From Furcasterigmium furcatum (Eukaryota > Ascomycota > Sordariomycetes > Glomerellales > Plectosphaerellaceae), in assembly GCA_001599815.1 (NCBI GenBank), contig BCIA01000008.1, positions 1 through 64,000 of the forward strand: a stretch of DNA of 64,000 bases, written 5' to 3'. The position numbers and the translations under genes are program-made. Shown here one piece after another: positions 23,582-34,194 of the stretch (position 1 is the stretch's first letter; each line of letters begins with the position of its first letter). The notes under the pieces are model-generated. The model was not told where the DNA came from, did no database searches, and saw only the letters and a list, made by a program, of their open reading frames with translations.

Positions 23582-24221
23582 ATTTAGAAGCAGTTCAATA
23601 GAGTAGAGTCATACAACACACGGTCTTCAGACTTCAGCATTCACGAGGAAGCCCCCAATCTCTGACTAAATTGATGCCGTCTGCATGGTCTCGTTGAGAG
23701 TATCTCTCACCCGCAGGACCGAGTCCCAGCGTTGCTGTGGACCACAAGCTATTATCCGACGCTCGCATGCGCTCGGGAATGTTGCAGGTCCACCACCGGT
23801 CCAGCGTCGAGGCCTCGCCTCGGACAAACCACACTTCGGATGTCACCCGGCGAGCCTGATGTCCGTCCAAATCTACCGTGGATAAGTCCGATCAATCCGG
23901 AGTCACCCATCCGGCACTCCGACCCCCGTTGCCGGAAGGCCCCTTAACTCCCCGGCTCGCCTCTTGCAGTGCTGCAGCTGGCTTGACATCCATGAAGTGT
24001 ACGTTGATAATAACCACAATATTATTACCGCCGAGAAACCCTATATTGATATAGATAATATTCTTATCACCATATTATGGAGGGACGCATCGGTACTCTC
24101 CTCGCTTCGGACCTCGATCTATTTGTCTCGTTAGCTCTCTTTACCCACGCACCATTGAATGATACTGAGGCTGTCGAAGCAACGTCGGCCTTGGCAATTC
24201 ACCCCCTGGCTCCAGTCGGAT
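23582..24221. promoter_or_regulatory. intergenic region with CGGGGAGTTAAG element upstream of the monooxygenase gene
   Basis: CTTAACTCCCCG at 23943-23954 is the reverse complement of CGGGGAGTTAAG, identical to the copy at 19877. An AT-rich tract at 24003-24075 follows, likely the core promoter. A short frame from 24077 has no family resemblance. Confidence 0.5.
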
Positions 24222-26052
24222 ATGCCCAGTGCAACGGAAACTGTGACGACTTTGGTCTCCGAAGCCAAGGTCTCCGAAACAGAGACCAACGGCTCCACGA
24301 ATGGCGTGGCGAAACCCGCTGCATCGGGCGGCGATGTTCCGACGAAGGAATCAGGTGCACCTCATCCTGCGGATGTGATTCCGATGCGTAGTGAGCATCA
24401 CTTCACAGCTACGTCGTATCCCTCAAACTGCCTTCAGTTTCTTCAGGGCCCGAACCACGGAAATGGCCCTTCGCCTTTTGCCCTCGTTGAAGCTAGACTG
24501 AAGCTGGATATTGTCATCGTCGGTGCTGGCCTCGGAGGCCTGGCGACGGCCGTGGGTCTGGCACGGCGTGGGCACAAGGTGACTGTCCTGGAACAGGCCT
24601 TGAAGCTAGCAGAGGTGTGTACTGGGCTGAATGACTCTTCATTTTCCACATGAGCTGATCACTGGAATCCAGGTCGGTGCCGGCATTCAGGTGCCGCCCA
24701 ACTGCAGCAAGCTCCTGCAGCGATGGGGCGTTGTTCACGAGCTCGCCGGCCAGGCTGTCCGTCCCGACGGCATTTCCTTCCGTCGCTGGGAAAATGGGCA
24801 TCGCATCGGCTTCACGGACCTCTCCCAAGACTTTGTCGACGCGTGTGGTGCGCCGTACTATGTTGTGCATCGCGCCCATCTGCACTCGGCGTTGCACAAG
24901 CGCGCTGTTGACCTCGGGGTAACTGTTCGATTGAACAGCAGGGTGACCGACTACGACACTTCCGTGCCATCCGTCAAGCTTGCGGACGGCAAGGAGTTCG
25001 AAGCCGATTTGGTCATCGCAGCCGACGGTATGCTGCCCCTCCAGTCCTCATATGATATCGAGAACCGTGGTCGTGGTCGAATCAAGGCTAACGTATCGTA
25101 ACCATCACCAGGGATACGGTCCGTTGCTCGCAAGCACATCTCGCCAGGGCCTCGAGGCAAGCCCAAGCCTACGGGTTTCGCCGCGTACAGGGCCACCGTG
25201 GATGTGAAGAAGATGAAGGATATCCCGGAAACTGCCTGGATCCTGGAAAAGCCAGCGCTCAACATTTGGTAAGCAGACAACGGATGCTCGGTTTCAAGCG
25301 CCATGCTGACCTCGCTTCAACCGAGAAGGATTGGAGAGGACAGGCATGTCATGACTTATACCATTGCTGCGGGTGAATCGTTCAACATGGTTCTCTCGCA
25401 CAGGGACGGGCGTGACCCCGCTACTTGGGCCCAGATGAGTCAAGAGGAGATTCTTCAGGACATGAGAGACGAGTTCAGGGACTGGGATCCTCAGTATGTC
25501 ATCCGACGTTCGGGCCTCGCTCACCCCGGCTAACCCACCCCAAGACTTCTCAAGATCATCGAGCTCATCGACAATGCTCTCAAGTGGCCCCTCATCGGCG
25601 GCAACTCCCTGGAGACGTGGACCTCGAAGACATCCCGCCTCGTCACTCTTGGCGATGCGGCCCACGCCATGCTTCCCTACATGTCCCAGGGGGCGGCGAT
25701 GGCCATCGAGGACGGCGCTGCGCTGGCGATTGTCCTGAACAACATTGACTCCACTGAAGAGCTCCCGCACGCACTCGACGTCTTCCAAGGCGAGCGGATG
25801 CAGCGGACCAAGCGGATGCAGGAGGCCAGCATGGTGAACTCGATGCTGTGGCACTACAAGGACGGTCCGGAGCAGCGGGCACGGGATGAGGCGATGCGCC
25901 CTGAGGTCCAGGGCCGCCACTTCCTTGCCAGCCCGAACCAGTGGTCTGATCCTCTCACGCAGTCCTGGGCGTATGGGTATGATGCTGAGAAGGTCATGGA
26001 GGAGCGATGGGATGCGTCGATCAGGGATTTGATTAGACGGCGGGGGATCTGA
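24222..26052 (+). CDS. FAD-dependent aromatic-acid monooxygenase (salicylate hydroxylase-like)
   Basis: Five exons (24222-24614, 24673-25027, 25112-25268, 25329-25493, 25545-26052) give 525 residues. The Rossmann dinucleotide motif is IVIVGAGLGGLATA, the DG motif is IAADGIRSVAR (completed by splicing) and the second FAD motif is LGDAAHAMLPYMSQGA, the order of class A flavoprotein hydroxylases. Next to gentisate dioxygenase, a 3-hydroxybenzoate 6-hydroxylase or salicylate 5-hydroxylase role (product gentisate) is attractive; relatives include salicylate 1-hydroxylases, so regiochemistry is unknown. A low-complexity N-terminal extension of about 95 residues precedes the FAD motif, longer than usual; a further upstream in-frame ATG is at 24159. 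Confidence 0.87.
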
Positions 26053-26301
26053 CACTTAGGTGGATCGACGGATATGTATTCAGGGCAATGCAGTAACTGG
26101 TCTTTTTCACACTTTCTTTTGTGGCATTCAGCGAAGAATGTTTGAGAATCTGTTCCCTTTACCTGCATGGTTATTGACTATGGGGCCTGCCTTGAGCTAC
26201 CCCCTTTCTTGACAAAAGAGAGAGATGCAGATGACTTCACCCCGAAGGAAGTAACACTTTGTTCAGTCATCTTGTTCGTTCACTGCTTGAGCTGAGTCAT
26301 C
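26053..26301. other. convergent 3' spacer
   Basis: Short spacer between the convergent monooxygenase and regulator genes; nothing recognisable. Confidence 0.4.
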
Positions 26302-29071
26302 TCACCAACCCGCGTTGGCCTTGGCAAACTCATCCATGAAGTCGGGGACCATCAGGGGGCCACCTCTGTTGAAATCAATATCGGCAAAGTGGAACTCAGG
26401 CGGGAGAAGGTCCGTGAGATCGGTGAAAAGATCCATCTCAGCGCGTGTTCCTAGCCCATCCTCGCCTTGGGAGAGCCCCGGCCCCGTAGCACTTGTGATT
26501 GCCTCAGTAGTTATGGTGTGCGGCCCGGAGTCGAGGTCAGAAGAGGCTGTTGGTGAGCACGAATCAGTTCCCAGCGTCTTTTCATCCAAAACGTCGAACC
26601 TACCTGGAACAATGCTTCCGATGAGCCGCCGCAATGTGGCGGTGAATTTCACACATTTCTCCACCATGATGTTCTCGCGATCCAGACTCGAGATACAGGC
26701 GATTGCATCGTCAAGGATGCCCGCAAGCTGCTCTTTGGGCCGCACGTACAGCTTCTGGTCCAGGCCGTAGGGGTCCATCTCCTGTGACAGCATGACGCCT
26801 GCAACAGTGAGAGCAGCGTTGAAAGCTACGCGTGTTAGCAAACTGGGGCTCGGAGCAGGGGTTGGCGGCCAATTGCTGACTGTAATAGAGAGAAAACCAC
26901 CAGGCGCCGAGGATCCCACGTTGCTGTCCCGTCGAGGTGGTGCAGACTCGCACGATCGAGATGATCTTCTCGGCTGACTGGAGGCAGGTTGTCATACCGA
27001 GATGGCCAAACTGGGACAAGATGGAAAGGTCCTCCGGCGTTTGCTCGAGCGCGCCTTTCTTCTCGAGGTAGCGGTCCAGTATGGGTCTATGGGCGAGGAT
27101 TCGGAGATTGTGGAACCGCAAGGTCAGGATAACGCGGAACTTCCAGCCCTTCGGGTCGTCCTCGGCATGGTACAGGTCATCCGGCTCGACGATTCCCATC
27201 GACGCTGGCTGGAGAGCTCGCCAGCGAGATAGTTGCTGTCCGACCTGGATGATGCTCGAAATCATGTCAGCACACGGGGTGGGCTCCGAGCTGCCGAGGT
27301 TGCAGCCGTGCAAGTCATGGATGACCCTGTCAGTGATGCTGTACAGGGTGCTAAGACATCACCCGTCAGTCATTTGCATTTCCGCATTCCGGGTCAAGGT
27401 TCGCCGCTCACATGGTTCCGTTCCAAAACTGCGTGCTCTTCTCGTCGGCCGACCATTGGGCTTCCCGCGGACCATTCGGGGTCCGGATCTCCAGATTATG
27501 AGTCGGCAGAGGAAGCCGAACGAGATGCTGGGGGATTGCTGGCGGTCTTCCGAAAGTCATGCTTAAACTCCTGGTAGGACCGTATCAGCATTCTGTTGAT
27601 TGGGGGCAGGAGAAGGACGGCGAACCTGTCCAGGACCACACATCCGTACCACACCCGGCGTCTAATTTCTCGCTCGAGTGGCCCGAACCGTTGGAGGACT
27701 TGCTCCGAATGAAGACCGAGTTGAAAGGCGCCTTTGACGGCCAGGCCGTGTATCGCCCAGGTCTTGATGGATCTCTGGGTGCCCTGAAGATACTGGGTCA
27801 TGAGCAGCATGACTTGAACTATTCACGCATTAGCCCCGTCGTGCGGATGTCAGTTGCGGGCATCTTGTCGCACCTGCCTCGACGCTCGCCCCAGACATAA
27901 TGTCCCTAAGACACAGCGCCTGGGCTCGGTGGAAGTACACTTCTGATGCCGAATACCGCTCCCCGAGAGCTGACGCTTCATTCGTTGTTCCGATGCTGCT
28001 TGCCATGGCCAATATCATGTTCAGAATCCCAAGCCAACAGCGCCGAACACTCTTTGGTCCGGAAGATTTGGTCTTGTTGTAAGTCTCCCAGAACCCTTGC
28101 TCGTGGATGTACGGAAACAGCGCGCCGGTGTCAGAGAAGAATTGGCGGGCAAGGCTCAAGACCTCTTCCTCAGATGGCATGCGGTTGATATCCGAGGTAT
28201 CTGCGGGCTTTGCGGGGGTGGCGTGACTATGTCGAGGTGACGGTGGTCTGGATACGGCCAGATCAGATTGCGAGTGACGTGCTGGCGCTGGCCTCGATGC
28301 CTGGGGTTGGGCCGAGCTGTGGGAGGACTGGACCAGCTGACTGATGGCCTCGCGGATCATGCGTGTGAAGGCTATGTTGGAGGACGAGCCTAATTGGGAG
28401 GAAGTGAATTCAGATTAGCTTTTCAAGTTCTGCCCCTCGCGGCCTGAACGTACCAAAGTATGCCCAGTTGTCCTCATCAACGAACTCGACAGTCCCGACA
28501 CCGTCGGTGGCGTCAGGAGATTTGCCGTTGGCCTGTTCATCCTCGTGAGCCCCGGAGACCTGGTCGGCAGCGGTGCAAACCCGCGGTCCTTCAGCCCGCG
28601 GTGCGACATAAGAGAGATCGGACAGTTGGCCTTTCAATAGCCGCACTTCGTCCTCAACACTGGCCAGGCGAGACTCGACCAAGTCAAGGAAGCTAAAGAC
28701 AGTGTCAGCAGGGCAATCGACCGACGAGATAGCTGAAAATCCTTGTCAAACAGAGGAATACACTTACGCCTTTGGCACGAATGCGTTGTCCGCCACCGCG
28801 GGGCCCTGGGCATAGACGCATTCAAGCTGTTGGGATACGCACGTTGCGCATTGGGGCCGCTGGCCATCGCACTATGTTCGAGATCAGTATTCTTGGCGCA
28901 TGAAGGCACGCAGCAGCACCCGCGAGCCTCACTCACCCGAGATTTGCGTGTTCGACAAGCACCACAGGCAATTGGGATTCTCTTCCTCTTCCTACTCTGT
29001 GGTGCTGCTCCACGCCCGTGGTCGTCGAGAGGGGACCCGGAGATAGATCGGGCGGCTCCGTATTCGCTCAT
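26302..29071 (-). CDS. Zn2Cys6 transcription factor with Fungal_trans domain, cluster regulator candidate
   Basis: Eight exons (29071-28937, 28871-28768, 28692-28454, 28389-27874, 27818-27626, 27570-27412, 27350-26881, 26825-26302) give 779 residues. Splicing builds the zinc cluster CGACRTRKSRC / DGQRPQCATC / VSQQLEC (CX2CX6CX6CX2CX6C), a heptad coiled coil (FLDLVESRLASVEDEVRLLK), and the fungal-regulator core (EEVLSLARQFFSDTGALFPY, RRVWYGCVVLDRSLSMTFGR, PPAIP). The raw frame at SLSMTFGR is interrupted; the 55-nt intron 27571-27625 restores it. A further 57-nt in-frame intron at 26547-26603 is possible (protein then 760 aa). It is divergent from the gentisate dioxygenase, so control of the cluster, including itself, via CGGGGAGTTA elements is likely. 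Confidence 0.85.
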
Positions 29072-29477
29072 AGTGTCCAAAGCAGCCGGGCAAGGACTTG
29101 ACGGGTTCGCATGAACCAAGCGTGGAAGCCAAATCTGGGGATGTCGGGAAAGCATCCGGTGTCAGAGGTGAAAGGGGCGGGGAAGAGCCTCGGGATGTCC
29201 GGGGAGTTAGAGAGTTCGCGCGCCGCTAAGGGCCGTGCCCATCGGCCACCACGCACGGCTTCGGTGCATCTAATCATCTGGTGCCGTACGAATCCAGGTG
29301 CTCTGGCACTGTCTCCCACTTAACCCCTATCTCCCCGGCGGACAGGTCATGAGGTGGCCAGGCCACCCGAAAGGCGTCGCAGAGATATATAGAATTAAGA
29401 TGCATGAGTAAGTTGGACTACTAATCTTCAGTCACAAAATACCTAGACACATACATCACACAAGTGTTCTTCCCGCC
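29072..29477. promoter_or_regulatory. divergent regulator/dioxygenase promoter with CGGGGAGTTAG and CGGGGAGATAG
   Basis: CGGGGAGTTAG lies at 29200-29210, and CTATCTCCCCG (CGGGGAGATAG in reverse, one substitution) lies at 29327-29337. They face the regulator start (29071) and the dioxygenase start (29478), which fits auto- and pathway regulation. Confidence 0.55.
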
Positions 29478-30617
29478 ATGTCCTCCTCCGCCACCACGAC
29501 AACCGTGACCGAGGCGGCCGCCATCGCCGAGTCTGTCGAGCGTCAGACTTCGACAATGCTCCAGGCGGCCGAGGCGAATCATACCAAGCCATTGTGGCTC
29601 CAGATGAGCCGCCTCAATCCTGCCGCCCCGAACCCAAGATGCACCCCTTACGTGTGGGAGTATGAAAAGATCCGCCCCAGCCTGCTCAAGGCGGGGGAGC
29701 TGGTCGCGGAGCACCAGGCTGAGCGACGGGTCCTAATGCTGGTGAATCCATCGAGGGGTAGGTTTCCCGGGGAGAGATATGAGAAGACTAGATGCTGAGC
29801 AGAAAAGATGCCCCCTTCACGACAGATACCATGTACGCCGGGCTCCAGCTCGTGATGCCCAACGAGACCGCCAAGGCGCACCGCCACACGGCTTTTGCAA
29901 TGCGCTTCATCATCGAGGGCAACGGCGGGTTTACTGCTGTCCACGGCCGCCGCATCCAGATGAACAGGGGGGACGTCATCCTGACCCCGACCTGGAACTG
30001 GCATGACCATGGGAAAGATGGCTCCGGGCCCATGATCTGGCTGGATGGTCTCGACCTCCCGAACTTCACCCACTTCCCCGTCCACTTTGTCGAGCACTAC
30101 CAGTCTCCTCGGTACCCGGCGGAGGACGTCGATACATCAAACTCCCCGATCGTGTTCCCCTGGTCCCGAATGAAGGCGGCCCTCGACTCGGAGGACGCTT
30201 CTTACACCACTCGGCCGTACTTGCACCAGGATGGAAGAGAAGGTGTGCCTCCCCGTGCCCTGTCCTCGCTCCATGACCAGAATGAGACTGACAAGCTTGC
30301 CATTTGCAGTAAGTAAGATTCTTGGGGGGTCGGCAGCGCGCCTGAATTCTGGCAATCGCTCCCCCCGTGTCCAGGAGACCGCATCGTCCGTCTACCACGT
30401 GGTCGAGGGATCCGGGCACAGTGTCATCGGTGACAAGACTCTACACTGGAAGAAGGGGGACACTTTCTGCATCCCGGCGTGGTATCCTTACGAGCACTTT
30501 GCCAATGGGGACTCGGAGACTGTGTACCTCTACAGGTTCGACGACAAGCCGATGCTCAGGTCCCTTGGGTTCTACCGCACGTTGGAGGATGACCTGGAGA
30601 GCCTTGTTTCGTTGTGA
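29478..30617 (+). CDS. gentisate 1,2-dioxygenase
   Basis: Exons 29478-29757, 29808-30242 and 30310-30617 give 340 residues, matching the family. The enzyme opens the ring of gentisate (2,5-dihydroxybenzoate) with O2 to maleylpyruvate, using Fe(II). Two cupin domains are visible: the first with DAPFTTDTMYAGLQLV, the metal histidines in AHRHTAFAMRFIIEG and the WNWHDHG strand; the second with SSVYHVVEGSG and WKKGDTFCIPAWYPYEHF. The acceptor of intron 1 is AAAAG at 29803-29807, chosen because it alone yields NPSRDAPFTT. It anchors the functional reading of the whole cluster. Confidence 0.92.
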
Positions 30618-30861
30618 AATGCGGCGAAGACAAAATAGAGGGAACCGGGGGCAACTGTGCTGAATGATATCCGGAATATCTGAGAGCCTTTGGATTTAGA
30701 GATCGCTATTTGACAAACTCAAAGGCATAAGCAGTACACTGTTGTCAAGAGTGACCTCGAAAATGATCTGGCTGCTCTCGAAATTCTAATAGAAGGTATA
30801 TATTTATCTTCCGCCCTTTAGTGCTGTGACAACGAGTATAAACACTGTCTAAGCGTTCGGC

Positions 30862-32193
30862 CTAGTTTCTAATCCAGCTCAAAGCGGAGCTTTCCGACGA
30901 AGCCAATGTCTCCCCTGTTAGATACCCTGGTGGACTTGACCATTCATCTTGGTAAGCGGGCAGACTCTCCGCAACCCAGCCGAGCGCTACATCCTGATTA
31001 TCGGCCATGACCACCCGATAGGGTAGTCTCAATATTTTTGCAACGCCCGTTCGCATTGCCAAATGGGGTTGACCCTGGGGGAAGTGCTCTTTGACGAGCA
31101 TAAGCTCAATAACCAGCGTATGGGTTACGTCAGTTCCGTCAAGGCTCTTTGTATCGTAGCTGTAGGTAGGTTCGCGCCTGTTGGGGCTCTGGCCGATCGC
31201 GACACCGAACTCCACCTGCGCAGTGCCATCAACATCGTTTTCTTTCCACGCATTGTGTATGCTCTTTCTGCCGAGGATTCGGAGTCTGCTGCGAACAAGG
31301 CGTTCGTTCTCGTTTTCGCACTCTAAACGTCGGTGTCGCTCGCAGGGTATCGCAACGGTTTCAATACTCTCCTCAAGGCTCCAATCCCCCTTCCATAACC
31401 GCCAGAAATAGTCGTCCTGGCCATTTCCTGGTGAGACGAGGAGGCCAGTGAGCGAGAGCGAGACGGTACTAGCCGCAGCGGGGCGGATTATGGCGTCGAT
31501 GGAACTCTCGACTCGTATACCCGCGGATGGGAAGTCTCGAGTTTCTTGCAGCGGGAAGTTTGGAACGGAGATGCGCCGTCTGACGGTCAAGAGGCGTTTG
31601 AAGGACACATTTTGAGGCGTGCTGGTCGGTTTGTTTCGTGACTTGAAGCGGACTTCGGCGTGGAACTCGTAGAAAATGGAAAGCAAAGGTGAGTTCATGG
31701 AGGCTGGAAGGTGATCCGGTATCAAGCCGGAGAATGGGAATGTTTGACGACCGCTCTGTAGGACAACCTTTCGGTTCAGGAAGGACCAGCGCTGTATCTC
31801 AAGATACTGGTGCTTGCATTTCGAGCAGAGATTCTTGGCCGGCTTCTTCTGGACGGTGTGGACCCTGAGAGCAGCCGTAAAATCTTCGATCTCCACTGGG
31901 GGCTCGCTTATGTCCAGAGACAGAGCTCCGAAGAAGAATGGCGGTACACTGTCGGGTCCGACTCCGAGGACGATGATGGGCGAGCTCTCAATTTCCCCGT
32001 GAATTGACAATGCTGAAGCTTTACGGGGCCTCGATGTGCTTGTCAAGACAAGATTTCGAAGTGGCCTCGCAAGATCAAGCAGGCCAGACATGCTGTAGCC
32101 TAAGAAAGGCACGTCGTGCTCAGTACGACCCAGTGGAAAATGATAGGATTCTTGACAGGTGCCGTTCTGCTTGACGCGTGTTTGAAAGTCCAA
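30862..32193 (-). CDS. Ldb19/ART1-type alpha-arrestin
   Basis: Single exon, 443 residues. The order PPFFFGALSLDI, CSKCKHQYLEIQRWSF, RQTFPFSGLIPDHLPAS, YEFHAEVRFKSR and SLEESIETVAIPC matches fungal LDB19 proteins, arrestin-fold adaptors that recruit the Rsp5/NEDD4-type ubiquitin ligase to plasma-membrane transporters for endocytosis. A PPxY ligase-binding motif (PPGY) lies near the C-terminus, and a degenerate second one (LPAY) stands where relatives have a proline-tyrosine motif. No intron is needed. A carrier-rich surrounding makes a role in turnover of nearby permeases conceivable but unproven. Confidence 0.82.
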   Translation of the reverse strand: MDFQTRVKQNGTCQESYHFPLGRTEHDVPFLGYSMSGLLDLARPLRNLVLTSTSRPRKASALSIHGEIESSPIIVLGVGPDSVPPFFFGALSLDISEPPVEIEDFTAALRVHTVQKKPAKNLCSKCKHQYLEIQRWSFLNRKVVLQSGRQTFPFSGLIPDHLPASMNSPLLSIFYEFHAEVRFKSRNKPTSTPQNVSFKRLLTVRRRISVPNFPLQETRDFPSAGIRVESSIDAIIRPAAASTVSLSLTGLLVSPGNGQDDYFWRLWKGDWSLEESIETVAIPCERHRRLECENENERLVRSRLRILGRKSIHNAWKENDVDGTAQVEFGVAIGQSPNRREPTYSYDTKSLDGTDVTHTLVIELMLVKEHFPQGQPHLAMRTGVAKILRLPYRVVMADNQDVALGWVAESLPAYQDEWSSPPGYLTGETLASSESSALSWIRN

Positions 32194-32993
32194 AGATGGC
32201 GTTGAAGGATGATCGGAGGGCGTTGAGGCCTCTTCTGAAGTGATTCTCGAGGGTTCTTTGCGAGATTTTAGGATGTAATGTTTTATCTCAAGGCTGAAAT
32301 GGATGCAAAGGGGGGGAACCTCTCTAGATAGGTAGAATGCGAGTGTTTAATGCGATGGTCCCCCTTCATTCAACAATCGCTGCATCTGACAAATGTGAGC
32401 AGAACTGGCGCATCCTCAGGTGTCCAAACAAGACGTCACGGGAGGCCGAGCGCCTCTCCTTCGTTCTCCCTACTCCCTTCCATACTAGTTGTAAAGGCTA
32501 TCGGGTGTCCTTCAAGGTTGAATGTTTGTCCGTCATTGGACGCCCGAGGGCGGTTCCGTCACTCGACTGCAATTATTGCCTCGATTGGGAAAGTGGGTCG
32601 ACTGCAATGTATTGCCTCGATTGGGAAAGTGGGGCGCTATTGTGTCGTCACAGCCTTGATAACACAGCTTTGTAATCAATGCCTTTCCTGGGCTAAGAGC
32701 GATGACCTCAATCACGGCCTGGGATAAAGAGGAGCGCAGAGGGAGGGCAGTAAAAGGAAAGGCAAACATACGTCTTCTAGTTCCAGTATCGAATGTCATG
32801 AATAAGGCGTAAAAACCCCACCCATGACCATAGTCGGACACATCCCATAACATATCTTTTCCCGGCGCCTTGCCTTAACCTCCCCTTATCTACAAAAGTC
32901 CAATTCGAGGTTCATTTCTCGTCCTATATCGTTCTCCGAGCTCCGGGGAAGGACTCCCGATTGTATGGTTCTGAGCATCCACCGCCATACACT
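32194..32993. other. intergenic region
   Basis: Divergent upstream regions of the arrestin and histidine-phosphatase genes. The only structure seen is the tandem duplication listed at 32564-32634. Confidence 0.4.
32564..32634. repeat. tandem duplication of a ~35-bp unit
   Basis: Two adjacent units start with CGACTGCAAT and end with GGGAAAGTGGG. They differ by an insertion and a substitution in the middle and at the last base. It lies in non-coding sequence between divergent genes. Confidence 0.75.
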
Positions 32994-33847
32994 ATGAAGA
33001 CAGTCACCATATACATTGCGCGCCACGCACAGGGCTATCATAACCTCTGCAAAGAGAACGAGCAGCTCTCCGACCCGGACCTCACCGATTTCGGTAAGAA
33101 GCAATGCGCTGACCTCCGCGCGAGCTTCCACTCGCACGCCAAGCTCACCCACCTGGTCGCTTCGCCTCTACGCCGCACCCTCTACACGTGCCTGGAGTCC
33201 TTTAGTCTCTCGGATGACGACCCTAAGCGTGCCACATTGTTGCCTGTCATCGCCCTCCCCGAGATCCAGGAGGTATCTAAGGAGCCATGCGATACCGGCT
33301 CTGACGCGGCCAAGCTGGAGGATGAGTTCCACGGCAAAGTGGACTTTTCACGCTTACAGCCCGGGTGGAATGACAAATCGTCCAGCTCCCCGTGGGAGCC
33401 GACAGCTCGAAAGCTGGATGCCCGCGCGAGCAAGGCCAGGGTTGCGCTGAGAGAGATGGCACGGGCTAGCATGGAGGAGGACACGTGCATCGTTGTTGTG
33501 ACGCATGGCGAGTTCCTGGCCTTTCTGACGGATGATTGGTCTGGAATTCATCCCCCAGAAAAGGGTGAGTTAGATTTCGCTTGTGCTCATCGTGCTTTAA
33601 AGCTGATAGTTTGACAGGACTCGGTTTCACTGCCACCTCATGGGTCAATTGCGAGCATCGCTCGTACCAATTCGTCCAAGATATTAATAACGAGGACGAG
33701 GAGGCTGCTATCAGGGAGACCGAAGAGAGCTGGCGCTCGAGGCGGGGCGATGAGAAGGTCCCGACAGCTGAGGAGCAGGCCGAGCTACGTAGGACCTACA
33801 TCCGCGAGCTTGGCTGGTTTATCAAGGATGACACACTGCCTAACTAG
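32994..33847 (+). CDS. histidine phosphatase (phosphoglycerate-mutase-like) superfamily protein
   Basis: Exons 32994-33564 and 33618-33847 give 266 residues. The catalytic RHG-type motif reads IYIARHAQGYHN, with the substrate arginine in SPLRRTLYT and the second histidine in VVVTHGEFLAFL. Such fungal proteins act as small-molecule phosphatases of varied or unknown specificity; nothing here indicates a glycolytic role. An in-frame ATG at 32961 is an alternative start. The 53-nt intron restores GLGFTATSW. Confidence 0.87.
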
Positions 33848-34194
33848 TACATTGGGCTCAAGTTCTAGGCTCGTTACTAGATAGGATGAAAAGTTAGCTT
33901 AGAGATGAGCCGACGTCTCTATAGATCTAGACCGGACGACACCAACAACGACATTTGGCCTCAGGATGGCAGCTAGGTTGGCCGCATTATATCTCAATCC
34001 GCCCACTATTACTGTTCTGCCACACCATCCCGTGACGCATGTTGCACTTTCATTTTCCATCCCAGCTTGCTAGTTCACCGGCAGCTATGGGTTTAGAATA
34101 TGGGGACATATCGTCGGTCGCCAAACGGCATGCTGGGCCCCCAGTCTTGAACGAAGAACCAGCCTGTGCGAGCTCCCCGACCACCCCGGCCAGA
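33848..34194. other. convergent 3' spacer
   Basis: Convergent spacer between the phosphatase and MFS genes; nothing recognisable. Confidence 0.35.
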
